A DNA stretch of 64,000 bases, taken from contig CM057224.1 of assembly GCA_029891385.1 (NCBI GenBank), forward strand, positions 29,653,005 through 29,717,004, read 5' to 3'. Of the stretch, positions 33,234 through 44,417 are shown one piece after another. Positions within the stretch are counted from its first letter, which is position 1, and each line of letters opens with the position of its first letter. Under the pieces are notes generated by a model. That model was not told the origin of the DNA and did no database searches. It worked only from the letters and a program-made list of their open reading frames with translations. Source of the DNA: Erythroxylum novogranatense. Lineage: Eukaryota > Streptophyta > Magnoliopsida > Malpighiales > Erythroxylaceae. A program made the position numbers and the translations under genes.

Positions 33234-34076
33234 CTATTTTACTGTCTTAGGCTCTTGCCAATTCACCACTGCTTCTACTTTTCTCAGATCAACATGGATC
33301 CCTCTGCTAGAGATCACATGTCCAAGGAAAACCACTTCATGCAGCCAAAATTCACACTTGCTGAATTTGGCATATAACTCTCTTTCCCTTAATCTTTGCA
33401 ACACTATTTTGAGATGCTCTGCATGTTCCCCTTCATCCTTGGAATAGACCAGAATGTCATCGATAAATACTATGACAAACTGATCTAAAAACTCCTGAAA
33501 AACCCTGTTTATAAGGTCCATGAATGCAGCCGGAGCATTGGTCAGTCCGAATGGCATGACCCTGAACTCATAGTGCCCGTAACGGGTCCTGAAAGTCGTC
33601 TTGCTAACATCAGACTCCCTGATTCGGAGTTGATGATAACCTGACCTGAGATCTATCTTCGAAAAGACCCTTTCTCCCTGCAGTTGATCAAATATATCAT
33701 CTATCCTGGGCTGAGGATACTTGTTCTTAATCGTCACCTTGTTGAGTTTCTTGTAATCAATACACATCCGCCATATTTTATCCTTCTTCTTAACAGATAG
33801 AACTGGCACTCCCCAAGGTGATGAACTTGGCATGATAAACTGCTTTTCTAATAATTCCTGCAATTGCTCCTTAAGCTCCCTCAACTCAGCTGGAGCCATC
33901 CGGTATGGTGGTATTGAAATGGTTGCGGTTCCGGGAACCAAGTCAATTGCAAACTCAATTTCCCTCACCGGCGGCAAACTCGGTAACTCTTCTGGAAATA
34001 CTTCTGGGAACTCCCTCACTATAGGGTAATCCTCCAACCTTCCTACTTTCACCTCTGGATCCGCCACATGTGCCAA
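33234..34076 (-). pseudogene. pol: A: reverse transcriptase
   Basis: A 280-codon open stretch covering the gypsy [55 protein letters not shown] and the catalytic FIDD (33456-33467), then [10 protein letters not shown]. All core motifs are intact; only the stop at 33234-33236 breaks it from the RNase H. This enzyme copies element RNA into cDNA inside cytoplasmic particles. It is the best-preserved protein in the window. Confidence 0.95.
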
Positions 34077-34091
34077 AAAGGCCTCACCTCC

Positions 34092-34500
34092 CTAGCCCAT
34101 CATCCTGTCAGCTAGCAAAGCTGAAATGATCCGCGGTGCTGGCATCTTCCTGTCCCCCTTGAAGACCACTTTCTCCCCATTTCCCAGGTCAAACTCCACT
34201 TCCTTACGGCTACAATCTAACCTTGCCCGGTACTTTTCCATGGCATCCATACCTAGTATGACATCTAGTCCCTTTAGGTCTAGAGGTAGCAAGTCTACTA
34301 CCAATCTAGCACCATCGATACTGAGCTCGCACTTCCTTTAGACTAAACTGATCACCACCTTACTCCCTAAAGGAGTACTAACAACCAGAAAATTATCCAT
34401 AATCTCAGGATTCACAACATGCATATTCAGACTTGAGGACACAAATGAATGTGTAGAGCCAAGATCAATCGTAACATAAACCTGCTGAATTAAATAATTG
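34092..34500 (-). pseudogene. A: aspartic protease
   Basis: The minus strand reads TIDLGSTHSFVSS at about 34440-34475, the retroviral-type protease start; LKGLDVILGMDAM (34304 onward) is the second conserved part. The catalytic triad would be D-S/T-G but reads D-L-G, so the active site looks damaged. A stop after VVISLV interrupts the middle. The frame is shared with RT but not with gag. Confidence 0.85.
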
Positions 34501-34509
34501 AGCCATACC

Positions 34510-35809
34510 AGTCACAACTCCGGGAGCGGCTGCGGCTTCTTCCTGGTCATGGCAAATACTCTAGCGGTGCTCGACCTGTGCCTTGGCCTCCTGCAGGATT
34601 TTCCTTCCTCACGCCTCTGAGCGCCTACTACATGCGGTTTGGTTCTGTTGTTTCCATCTGCCTCTGGACTTGAAATTGAGAGCCCTCTTGCCTTGACCTC
34701 TGAGGACAATCTCTCATCATGTGCCCCTTCTCTTCACATTGGAAACAACCACCAAACCCCCTGAGACACTTCCCCGGGTGAAACTTCCCACATTAACCAC
34801 ACTGAGGGTTTGTATACTTGCCTTTCCATGTCCTCCCTGGGCCTCCCACACGAGACACCTTTCGAAACCGCCTTGATCTGCGGCTCTTGGCAGGACCACT
34901 ATTGCCCATACCACCCTGAGAATGAAAAGTCCTGGTGCTCCTTTCAGGTGCTGGAGCACTCGCTCCCTTTCTAGAAGACTGCTCCCTGGTCTTCCTCTTT
35001 CTGTTTACCTCTGACTTGATGTTCTCCAACTTTTCGGCCTGGAGAGCAGCATCTACCAACTGCTGGTAGTCATGGAAATTATGGATCAACACCTTCTCCC
35101 TGATCCCTAAGTGCAATCCACTCTCAAACTTGCGGCACTTATCCTCTTCAGTCGCCATAATGTTTGCTGCATACCGTGACAGCTGAGTGAACTTCAGCTC
35201 ATACTCACTCACGCTCAGCTCCCTCTGCGTGAGGCTCAGAAACTCCTTGACCTTCTCTTGGTCGTAAACCCTCGAGAAGTACTTCTTCTGGAATACTTCC
35301 AGAAACTCCCTCCATGTCAGCACTGGAGGTACTGCCTGACTGCGGGGCACTGACTCCCACCAGTGCAGCGCATCCCCCTGCAATAAACTAGCTGCATATT
35401 CTAACCTCTCCTCATCTGAGCACTTCATCTGATTCAGGACCCTCTCGGTTCGCTTCAGCCATGTTTCAGCTTCCTCGGGATTAGTAGTCCCGCTGAAATC
35501 GACAGCCCCATACTTCCAAAGCTTGTCATACTGCCCACTCTGATCTGCCGAAGTTGGCATCTAAGCTTGCATTCCTTAGCCCATGGCATAAGTGAAAGCC
35601 TGGGCGAAGGCCTGAAAGAACTGGGGATCTACTGGATTTACTTGAGGCATAGGAGGGGGCTGGAGAGGCACTTCATGCTGCACACTTGGTGCCTCTGAAT
35701 CTGAAACAGGGATGGTTCCTGCATCCTGGGGAATATGGGATTCATCCGTACTTCCCCACTGAGAGCCTGATCGAGATTGAGCTCCTCGAGTTCTTCTTCG
35801 AGGCGGCAT
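34510..35809 (-). pseudogene. gag: A: gag with two CCHC-like knuckles
   Basis: Starts MPPRRRTRGAQSRSGSQ at 35809. After about 77 codons come two in-frame stops (TAA at 35576-35578, TAG at 35561-35563). The retrotransposon gag core follows (35560-34793: AETWLKRTERVLNQMKCS, LLQGDALHWWESV, YDQEKVKEFLSL). A TAA falls inside the first zinc knuckle (34793-34795, CG*CGKFHPGKC); a second knuckle, CFQCEEKGHMMRDC, is intact. Past it, the reading needs at least two frame changes to reach the protease. In the family this is the particle-forming, RNA-binding protein. Confidence 0.93.
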
Positions 35810-36009
35810 ATTACTCCTTTAAATGAAAACCATTTCAAATCTTTAGCTCATGCTTTGTGAAACCAGTTCAAATCATGTAAAACAATTCAAAACCAATAAT
35901 GCATGTACTGTATTTAAAACAATGCATAGGGTTCATGTAACATGATGCATGCTGACTCTACCCTTGAGGCTACCCACTAGGGTTCCTAGGAAATCATAAA
36001 CCTAGGGCT

Positions 36010-36021
36010 GCTCTGATACCA
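36010..36021 (-). other. Primer-binding site of A
   Basis: Minus-sense TGGTATCAGAGC, four bases from the LTR. Confidence 0.93.
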
Positions 36022-36025
36022 AAAA

Positions 36026-39000
36026 TGTCGGACCCCGTTCCCAGAGCTCAACTTCCGTAGTCCTGAAACCTTGCGCTTATTACATTGCAGTGCTATATGC
36101 TGTTGTTTCATAAAAATGATGAGCGCACACCACCTAAACATCAAAATCACATATTAACTTGTTCATATCAATTATAGCTTAAAGCCTCACGTTCGTATAG
36201 AGGCAAGATTCACCTTAATTGAAGTTATATAACTCAAGATACACTCCAAAAACCTAAAAGAGTTCATACCTGAAACATGCTCTCTTAACGGACCCCTCAC
36301 TTACTTTAATGTAAACTACCTTATTTCAACTCCAAATGATACCAAACTTTATTGAGTGGAAGTTATATGTCTTAGGAATCTATTGGTTCAAGTCTCACCT
36401 CAATTGAAGGTCGGATGAGGGAATTATGTCCAAAAGGGTGGACTATGTTCACACCCAAAATTGAATTGAAACTGTCTTGGTGAGATTGCCATAACTTTTC
36501 ATATAGATGCCGGATTAAGTTCGTTCTTTGACGATTAGAACGAAGACATCTAGAACTACAACTCTCATGAAGACCACAAAACGAGATTCGGCCTCTAAAT
36601 AAGTCAAAAAGCACCATTTTCCTGTGGGTGTCCGTTAAACGGACACACATGTCCGTTTAACGGACACGTTCGGGTGAAAGTGTCCCAAATGCTTCGAGAT
36701 TGTCCGTTAAACGGACATGCAAGTCTGTTTAACAGACATGGGCAGGCGAAAGAGTGTTTTTGTACTTGAGGCTGTCCGTTTAACGGACATCAAGTTTTCC
36801 AAAACTCCAAAGCCTCTCATCTCCAACCTAACTTCAAAACCACTTGCAACTATCACCTTTCAAAACTCATAACTTCTTATTCCTAGCTCCAACATGTGCA
36901 TATTATACCTCCATGGAAAGATAACAAGATGAAATATAAATCTCATGAAGGATACAAAAGTTAAGTCCATCATTTATCGAGGTAAAAACTCATTCGAATG
37001 CACTGCTCTGACAATGACCAATGAAACAGTGGAAAGGCTACATGAACCGTAACTGATATAGGTTTTACCCCCATAAGTTTTTACACCTAACTCCAAATGA
37101 GGCAAATTATACACCATTTGAAAGGTCTAATCTTAAGCGAAAATCTTCAAGAAGATCCCTCAATTCAATTCAAACTCTAAGAGAGTTTAAATCACCAACA
37201 AAGGTTTGTCAAATTTTGCCAAAAATTTGACAGCACCTCCTTTAAAAGTTCACTATCCAAACTTCAATTCAATTTAATTCAACTCAAGTACCTGCATCAA
37301 AACCTCTATCTTCAATCTCTCACAACACATACCAATCCAAATATCCCAAAAGATCACTTCAATAGCAACAACACACTCCTAGCATTCTAATCATATCCAA
37401 ACTATAGCACAATTACATTTCCCCCTTTCTTGTCAAATTCAAACCATACAATGATGCAATTATTTTAAAATATGCATGAATTATACAAAATAAATTAGAA
37501 CTGAACATTCTTGCATTCATATGAAAATACGAGTTATTACAAGGCCTTAGAGGGCATTTTAAGCCACTACCTCGAGAATCTAAAATACAAACTTGCAAAA
37601 GCATCATTTGCCCAAAATGCATCTAAAGCATTGATTTACAAAATTTAACTTGAAATACAAAAATTATCTATTTCTGGAGCAATGCCTTTAAGCTCGATGG
37701 TCGATCTCGTGTTCCTCACATGGAGATGGGAAGGAATTGGAGGGGGTGAGCTTACGCTCGTGGGTAACATGTTTATATTTATGCAAATAAGCTGAATTTA
37801 TTTCATATACTGCTAGCAAAATCTCTCATCAAACAATCATACAACTTTGCATTTCATAATCTCATCAAGCTAAAAACATAATTTTCATGATTCATGCGTC
37901 TATCATTCTTGCAAATACATGCTAACACATAAACACACAGCTAATGGTTCGGTAAGATAAGTCCACAATAACTGACGAACTACACAAGTGTAGTCGTATG
38001 CTGAGGAGTCCGAAAAGGAACATCCTTGCCGCAATCGGGCAGGCGGGCGAAGCCTATACTGGTCAACGTGCACGTGACTCTGCTGGGTGGACTTAATTAC
38101 CCACATAACATGAATTCATGCATCAAAATCTGGACTTTTCTTGTCCACTGACTGATTTCTGAAAATGGATTTTTCATGCATCCAAATAGCTGATTTTTGA
38201 AAAATGTATTTCATGCTTAACTCACATTTTATGATTTCACTAATATTCATGCTCATTCAATTCATGAACTTGTCAAGCAATATCAAGCAATGTTATATAC
38301 TATTCAAACTTTCACATAATGGCAATCATAAATCAATTTATACACAATCAAAGCTCAATCAATGCTCATCCCAAGGTAGTTGGAAAAAATTAATTTCATT
38401 AGTTGAGATAGTATTTAAAACTTACAAACATAAAGATAAAAATGAAACCCACCTTATATCTTGCTTAATCCTTGCTTAGGAGTTCTCTTCTTCTTGCTCT
38501 TCTCCTCTCTCTTGCTCTACTTCAAAAGAAACAAAAACCCATTTTAAAATAACTTCAATTGAAAATCTACATAACCTCTTACATGAAATTAACTTCAAAA
38601 TCACTAAACCCACTTCATTTCTAAGCTTTCTACACCATAACCTAACTAAAAACTAACACTTGAAATCATGACTTACCTTGGTTCTTGACTCAACTAAAGA
38701 GTTTCTTGGTTCAAGGTGTATCTTAGCTCTTCCTCTACACTTTTCCTTCTTGAACTTTCTTCAAACACTTACTTAATCTCTTGGAAACTCAAGACCTAGC
38801 CAAGCTTTTCCTTTTTCTTCTTCTCCCGTCTCCTTCCACGAATTCTCCCTCTCTCCCTCTAATTTTCGTAATCTTCCTTCTATTCTTCTACTAACCCACT
38901 TAATTCCATCTCTTTTATACTACTTACTAACTTACTTAAGCCTATAGGCCTAAAGCCCAACTCACTTCTTCTTCCTTCCTTCTTATATTCTCTTTAAACT

Positions 39001-39213
39001 ACTCAAGCCCATTTATCTTTTAAGCCCATCTTATTCTCTTTTCCTTTCCTACATCATTAAGGCCCAACTAACACATTTAATCTCATTAACTCACCACCTA
39101 ACTCTTTAATGCTATCACATACTAATTAATGCCAACTCAATTAATGCTAACATAACTTACTCAATTAATCTAATCATGCTTAATTTTAAAAAACAAAAAT
39201 TTTGGGGCTAACA
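36026..39213 (-). repeat. Right LTR of A (5' LTR in element sense)
   Basis: 3188 bp. Minus-sense TATAAAAG at 38912-38919, donor-like AAG|GTAAGT with GTAAGT at 38671-38676, and cassette c at 36622-36795. From the TATA box to the end of the LTR is about 2.9 kb, an unusually long transcribed leader ahead of the primer-binding site. Confidence 0.93.
36622..36795. repeat. Cassette c in A right LTR
   Basis: Two full units and one half unit. It is the same cassette as in the D LTRs although the surrounding LTR text is only distantly similar. Confidence 0.9.
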
Positions 39214-41270
39214 CGCCTGCCCGCAAGTGGCAAGGAGTTCCTTTTAGGAATCCTCAAGAATTTACGACTACACAAGGCCATTCTATGGAATTGTGTAGTT
39301 CGTCATGAATTGTGGACTTGCCAAACCATTATGATGTGTTAGATGTTATGTGTTATGTGATTGAATTGTGACAAGTTTATTGCATTCATGGTTTTATGCA
39401 CACAAAAAATTCACGAATGGTGATTTTAAGCATATCACATGAATCTTGAACGAAATATGTGTTTTATTACTCAAAAAGGAAGTTTTCATGATAAAGAACT
39501 TTGCAATAGTTTTTGCTTGTTATTTTAGTTATAAGCATATTACCTACTGAGCTTCCAAGCTCACCCCATTCTTTTCCCCCATCTCCAGGTTTTTTAGCAA
39601 CAAATCAAGTGGAAGTGGATCAAGGCACCAATTGCATGTTTTGGTTGTGTTTGGAAAAATGAATGTAAATAAGGCTTTAGTTATATGTTAAGAATTATTA
39701 GAATGTGTATGTTATGTAATTTGGATATTGATATAGATGTTGTAAATTGGCTTGGAAATGCCAATAAAATTGTAAAAACTCTTGATGCATGATGTTAATG
39801 CAATATGGATTGGCATATGAATATGAATTATGTATTGTGTATGATGATGTGGGTTGAAATTAGATGAAAATGAATAAGGTTATCCTTTTGAGTTAAGGAA
39901 TGACATATTGTTATATATGTAAATGAATGGTTATGATGAACGTTGTTGAATGAAAGAAATCTTATGAATTGGGGTTAATGTGAAGAGTAAAAATGAAATG
40001 AAGTTGAAATATGACTCATCATGGATGAGCTTAGATTGAAATTAAGTAGAATGGAAGAAGTAAATCAATTGAATTAAGGGATTTGAATATGAGTTTCCTT
40101 TGCTTGGAATTGAAATGTTATGGTAAAGAGGGATTGAAAATTGATATGAATGTGTAGTTTTGATGAAGCAATTGAGAGAAGATTTGAGAAATTGATGAAA
40201 TAAGATTGATGGCTGAGTTACTAGGAAGTGATTTTGCATGATAAGAAATGAAAATTATAAAGTGTATAGGTATATATGGTGTTAGGATGAAGTTTGAAGC
40301 ATTGGAGATGCTTGAAAGAAGGTTTGGGACACATTGCCCCGTATGTGTCCGTTAAACGGACATACAAGTCCATTTAACGGACCTTCTCTGATGGTTTTGG
40401 ACACTTTAGGCAGTGTGTGTCCGTTAAACGGACATGGATGTCCGTTTAATGGACTGTCTCGGGTGAAAATGGACAGTTTAGCCAGTCCATGTCCGTTAAA
40501 CGGACAACCTCAGGTCAACTTTAGTAATTTGCGTTTTTGACCAGTTTTGAAGCCAAATCTCATTTTGAGGCCTCTAATACGAGTTGTATATCTCGATGTT
40601 TTCTTTCTAATGGATTAAGAAAGAAGGAATTTGGATATTTGTAGAAAAAGTTATGGCAATCGCGCCAAAGTATGTTCAAATTGATTTTGGGGAATGAACA
40701 TGATATACACTTTTGATCATAACTCCCTCATTAGACCTCCAATTGAGGTGATTCTTGAGGAAATGCTTTTCTAAGACATGTAGCTACCTCTCCATAAAAT
40801 TTTTTAGCATTTGGAGGTGATTTGCGGAAATTTGTATTAGAGCAAGTAAGAGGTCAGTTAGGAGAGCATGATTAGGGTTTGTGCACGTTTTAGCATTTTG
40901 ATGATATCCTGAGCTATAAAGCTCCAATTGAAGTGATTCTTGCTTTAAAACGAACAAGAGATATATAGCTATGATTTCTACGAAGAAGTCAAAAAGAATT
41001 GAAGATGTTAAGTCTTCCAAATTCTGTGCACAAATAGGAGAAATGAGGTTAAGCATAGTGACTGTTTTGTTTGGGCACACCATGGAAGATATTGTAAGTG
41101 AATTTTGGATTGTTATAAGAATGAAGATAAATTGATGATGTCTAAATGGATTAAGATTGAAAAAAAAATTAACCCTTAAAGGTTATGTTCACACTCCCGT
41201 TTCATGATCCAGAATAAGCAAGGCTTCATAAGTGAGCAAGAGAGTTGGGTTCCGATAACGGGATCCAACA
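39214..41270 (+). mobile_element. LTR2 of array D, 3' segment
   Basis: Resumes directly after A; the first five bases (CGCCT) are the duplicated target. Contains an acceptor-like pyrimidine tract CCCCCATCTCCAG|G near 39574-39588, cassette c at 40347-40507 and the terminus GGGATCCAACA. It is followed by the primer-binding site TGGTATCAGAGCA at 41275-41287. Confidence 0.9.
40347..40507. repeat. Cassette c in D LTR2
   Basis: Two full units plus a half unit, sharing the half-unit state with LTR1; point changes such as GTCCATTTAACGGAC. Confidence 0.88.
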
Positions 41271-43221
41271 TTTGTGGTATCAGAGCACCAAAATTGAGAT
41301 CTTATATGGGTGCATATGTATAAGTGATATGCATGAGGAATTGAGAAGAGTTTGAAGGATAAGATTGAATTAGTGAGAAAAATGATGGTGGTGGAAAAAT
41401 GAAAATGAGAAATAATACATGGTCAAATATGACAGATAATGATTCGATGTTGTGTAGTGGAGCATGCATTGTATGGCATTATGGTGATATGTCCCTGAAT
41501 CTGATCTAGATGTAAATACATGATCATGGCTTATTTGAGGAAGACAAGGATATAAGGGGGAAAGGTTGAGCTTAAAGTGAACAAGGGGAACGTATTGAAA
41601 ACAGACATTTTTATGGTCTTAAGAGGATGCAATCGGAACCTAGTGGGTACATGCTTATAATAAGCCAATTTGTTTTCTTTAAAGCAAGAGAATTTCATGA
41701 TTTAAATTGCATCATAATTGTTGCATAAGTCTTGCCTTGAATGCATTGCACGATTGCCACTTGTTTGATATGTGATATGTGACTTGTGTAATGATTTTTC
41801 ACGTATAAGATTGAATTTTTGAATTAATGGCGAATATATATATATATATAGATATATATATGTATGCAAGATGTTATGTGGAGGATAATGGGAAGATGGG
41901 ATGAATGATAGTTATATTTGTACAGGTCCAAGAAAGTTAAATCGTTTGTTATTGTGAGTATCTATATGATGATCCATCATATGTAAGTGAGTGTATTAAG
42001 CACATAGGTGCTATATGTGTGGATAGATAGAGATTTGTTAAAATGTTACAATAAAGAATAAATTCGAAGATCAAGAGAAGAATATTGTCTAGGATTAATG
42101 GGGACCAAAGTAGCAAGTATGCGAAACAGAAATTGTAAGTGGGCAACTGGGATGAAATTGATGATGCCACCCAAGCATATGTGACAATAAGTGTGTTCAT
42201 TTCTCCATTTAGTTTTGAGTGATTTAAACATTATGACCTTGTGAGGATAATAGAAATTGCTCCTCCTAAGAAATTAAGAATAGCCGAAAATGTGATGATA
42301 ATAAGTGATTGATCAAGATTGCACGAATAGTATAGATGATGGTAACAAGAAACCCTCTTTGCAAGAAGAATTTGATTAAGTTAGAATAAGCAGATCAGAT
42401 AGTTTTTGTTAAAAGGGAGTGCCCTCCCTAACAGGGATTCAAGTCAAGAGGTAGATCATGTTATTGAACAAGATTGTATTTTGTTGATGTAAAGATTCAC
42501 ATGAGTGAAATTCTGAAATAAGGATACATGGATTGCTATTATGAGGAGTATATATATAAGTTCATTATATATATTATGTGTAGCACCCCACTCCCGACGA
42601 GACCCGAACTCGACATCAACAGTGATATCCGAGCCCGTGACCCGGGAGGGTGGCGTACTAGAACAATCACTACCTTTTTAAAACTCGTTATAACATTTAT
42701 CTTCTCTTTCAAAAACAGTTGAGTGCGCAAAACGATAATGATTTGGGCCCGCAATACTAAAACATTTTCATACGAAATCATTGTTTGGCCAAACACTATT
42801 TCAATAACCAAATCAGTTCATATACATATAATCATTTCCAAATTTGGCCCAATACAATTTCAATACCAAATTACGAAAATACCAATTAGACACAATCCAA
42901 ATTGACATTTATGCAGACGTGTACTGATCCCGACCCTTACTCTGACTCTTTGCAGTAGACATACTCCCGTTTCACTAACGGGGTACTCTTCATTTCCTGA
43001 AAAATAATTGCAATGTTGGGTGAGTTTGCGAACTCAGTGAGAAACCATCATCGATGGTTCACCCAACTCATGCATCCATAATCATATACACATTATGTCG
43101 CATGTTAACAAATTCATAAAATCACATGCATTCAATTTCAGTTTCACACAGTACACCTTTGATCATTCATATATGCAATATGCATGTGACACTTTCATTT
43201 TCTTTTCGTTGTTGTGACCGT

Positions 43222-43442
43222 GCGCCTGAGTTCACTTTCGTTGAGCCAGTGGCTCTGAAATCGTTGGGCGTGATATGCCCTGTGGTGAGCCTGAGGCTCT
43301 AACAGTCGTTGGACCTGAAGTCCTGTGTGTTGAGCTTAAAGCTCTCATATACATTGGGCGTGATATGCCCTGATAATCCCTGTGAAGGGCACTATGCATT
43401 GAGCCTGTGGCTCTGAATACGTTGGTACCACCGGTCACAACT
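43222..43442 (-). repeat. Hairpin array h in solo LTR C3
   Basis: About eight units. Stems change between units but stay paired: GAGCC/GGCTC, GGGC/GCCC, GGAC/GTCC, GAGCTT/AAGCTC. Confidence 0.75.
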
Positions 43443-44196
43443 ATCATTATCTGATCATGCAATTATGCATGAATGCACATGTTCACTTTTCATTTCGATA
43501 ACACCTTTTAGTTCTTCTGACCTTTGGTCCGGTATTTCGATCATATGCACATTCAATTCATTTCACTCATGCATTACAATCCAATTAAGCTAATGCATTT
43601 ATACACAATTATTCACGTTTACACTTCAATATCACAATCCAATATTTCGAACACCCATGATCCGAAATCAATCAAAAGCAATCACACATATATCCATCCT
43701 TAACTCCACATGGCATTAATGCATCTAATATTAAACACATAAAGGCCGAGGAACCAACTAGGTTACTCACCGCACTTCCGAGCTATAGCACAGAAGTCCC
43801 AAAGATATCCGTGGAATTGCTCCATCGGTGCCTTTAAAAACAGTCAAATAATCACATTACCAAAGATACCAATTTCAATATTCAATAGCAAATACGATAA
43901 ATACTATACATGTTATGACATTCCCGATCCTATTCCCGATTTTCTCAATTTAATCACTCTCACTCTAATCCATAACAATTCCAATTGTTATTAACCAATT
44001 TACCAATTTCCATACTCTATAGTCACATTCCAATTAAACTCACAATCACTATACGTTTACCACTCAATTTCCGATAATCATCAAATTCAATTCCTATTCT
44101 CTCAAATGCCATTTTGATCCATAACCAATCCAAATTAGATCCCAAAATTCTCGAATTCAAAAACCTCAATAATCAACTTTTCAGAAACAGTCTCCC

Positions 44197-44417
44197 TCGT
44201 TGCGACGTATAATCCATTGTTAAATCATGACGACGTCGTTCTTCTTTCGTCATGACGTGCGGACCAAGCTTTGCTCGTCATGGCAAGACGACTCCACTCG
44301 TCGCGGCGTGCGGCCGATACTCTGCTCTTCGCGGCACACAAATTAAATATTTAATATTTGTCGTGACGTGCACGCTAAGGGGGCTCGCCGCGACGTGTTC
44401 ATCACACGTCATGACGT
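44197..44417. repeat. Cassette f: CGTCATGACG / CGTCGCGACG palindromes
   Basis: Seven or more units such as CGTCATGACGTGCGG, CGTCGCGGCGTGCGG and CGCCGCGACGTG. Perfect CGTCATGACG occurs at 44248-44257 and 44407-44416. An isolated GC-rich patch in AT-rich LTR sequence. Confidence 0.85.

Larger units (their letters stand above)
27891..39213 (-). mobile_element. Element A: complete chromodomain Ty3/gypsy (Tekay/Del-like), inactivated
   Basis: LTRs at 27891-31089 and 36026-39213 read TGTCGGACCC...GGGGCTAACA on the plus strand. CGCCT flanks at 27886-27890 and 39214-39218 are the target duplication, confirmed by the empty site in LTR3. The primer-binding site, polypurine tract and minus-strand gag, protease, RT, RNase H, integrase and chromodomain follow in gypsy order. 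At least eight in-frame stops and two or more frameshifts abolish function. The LTRs differ by a few percent by eye, many differences being C/T, so insertion is not very recent. It is the only element here retaining every enzymatic domain. Confidence 0.95.
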
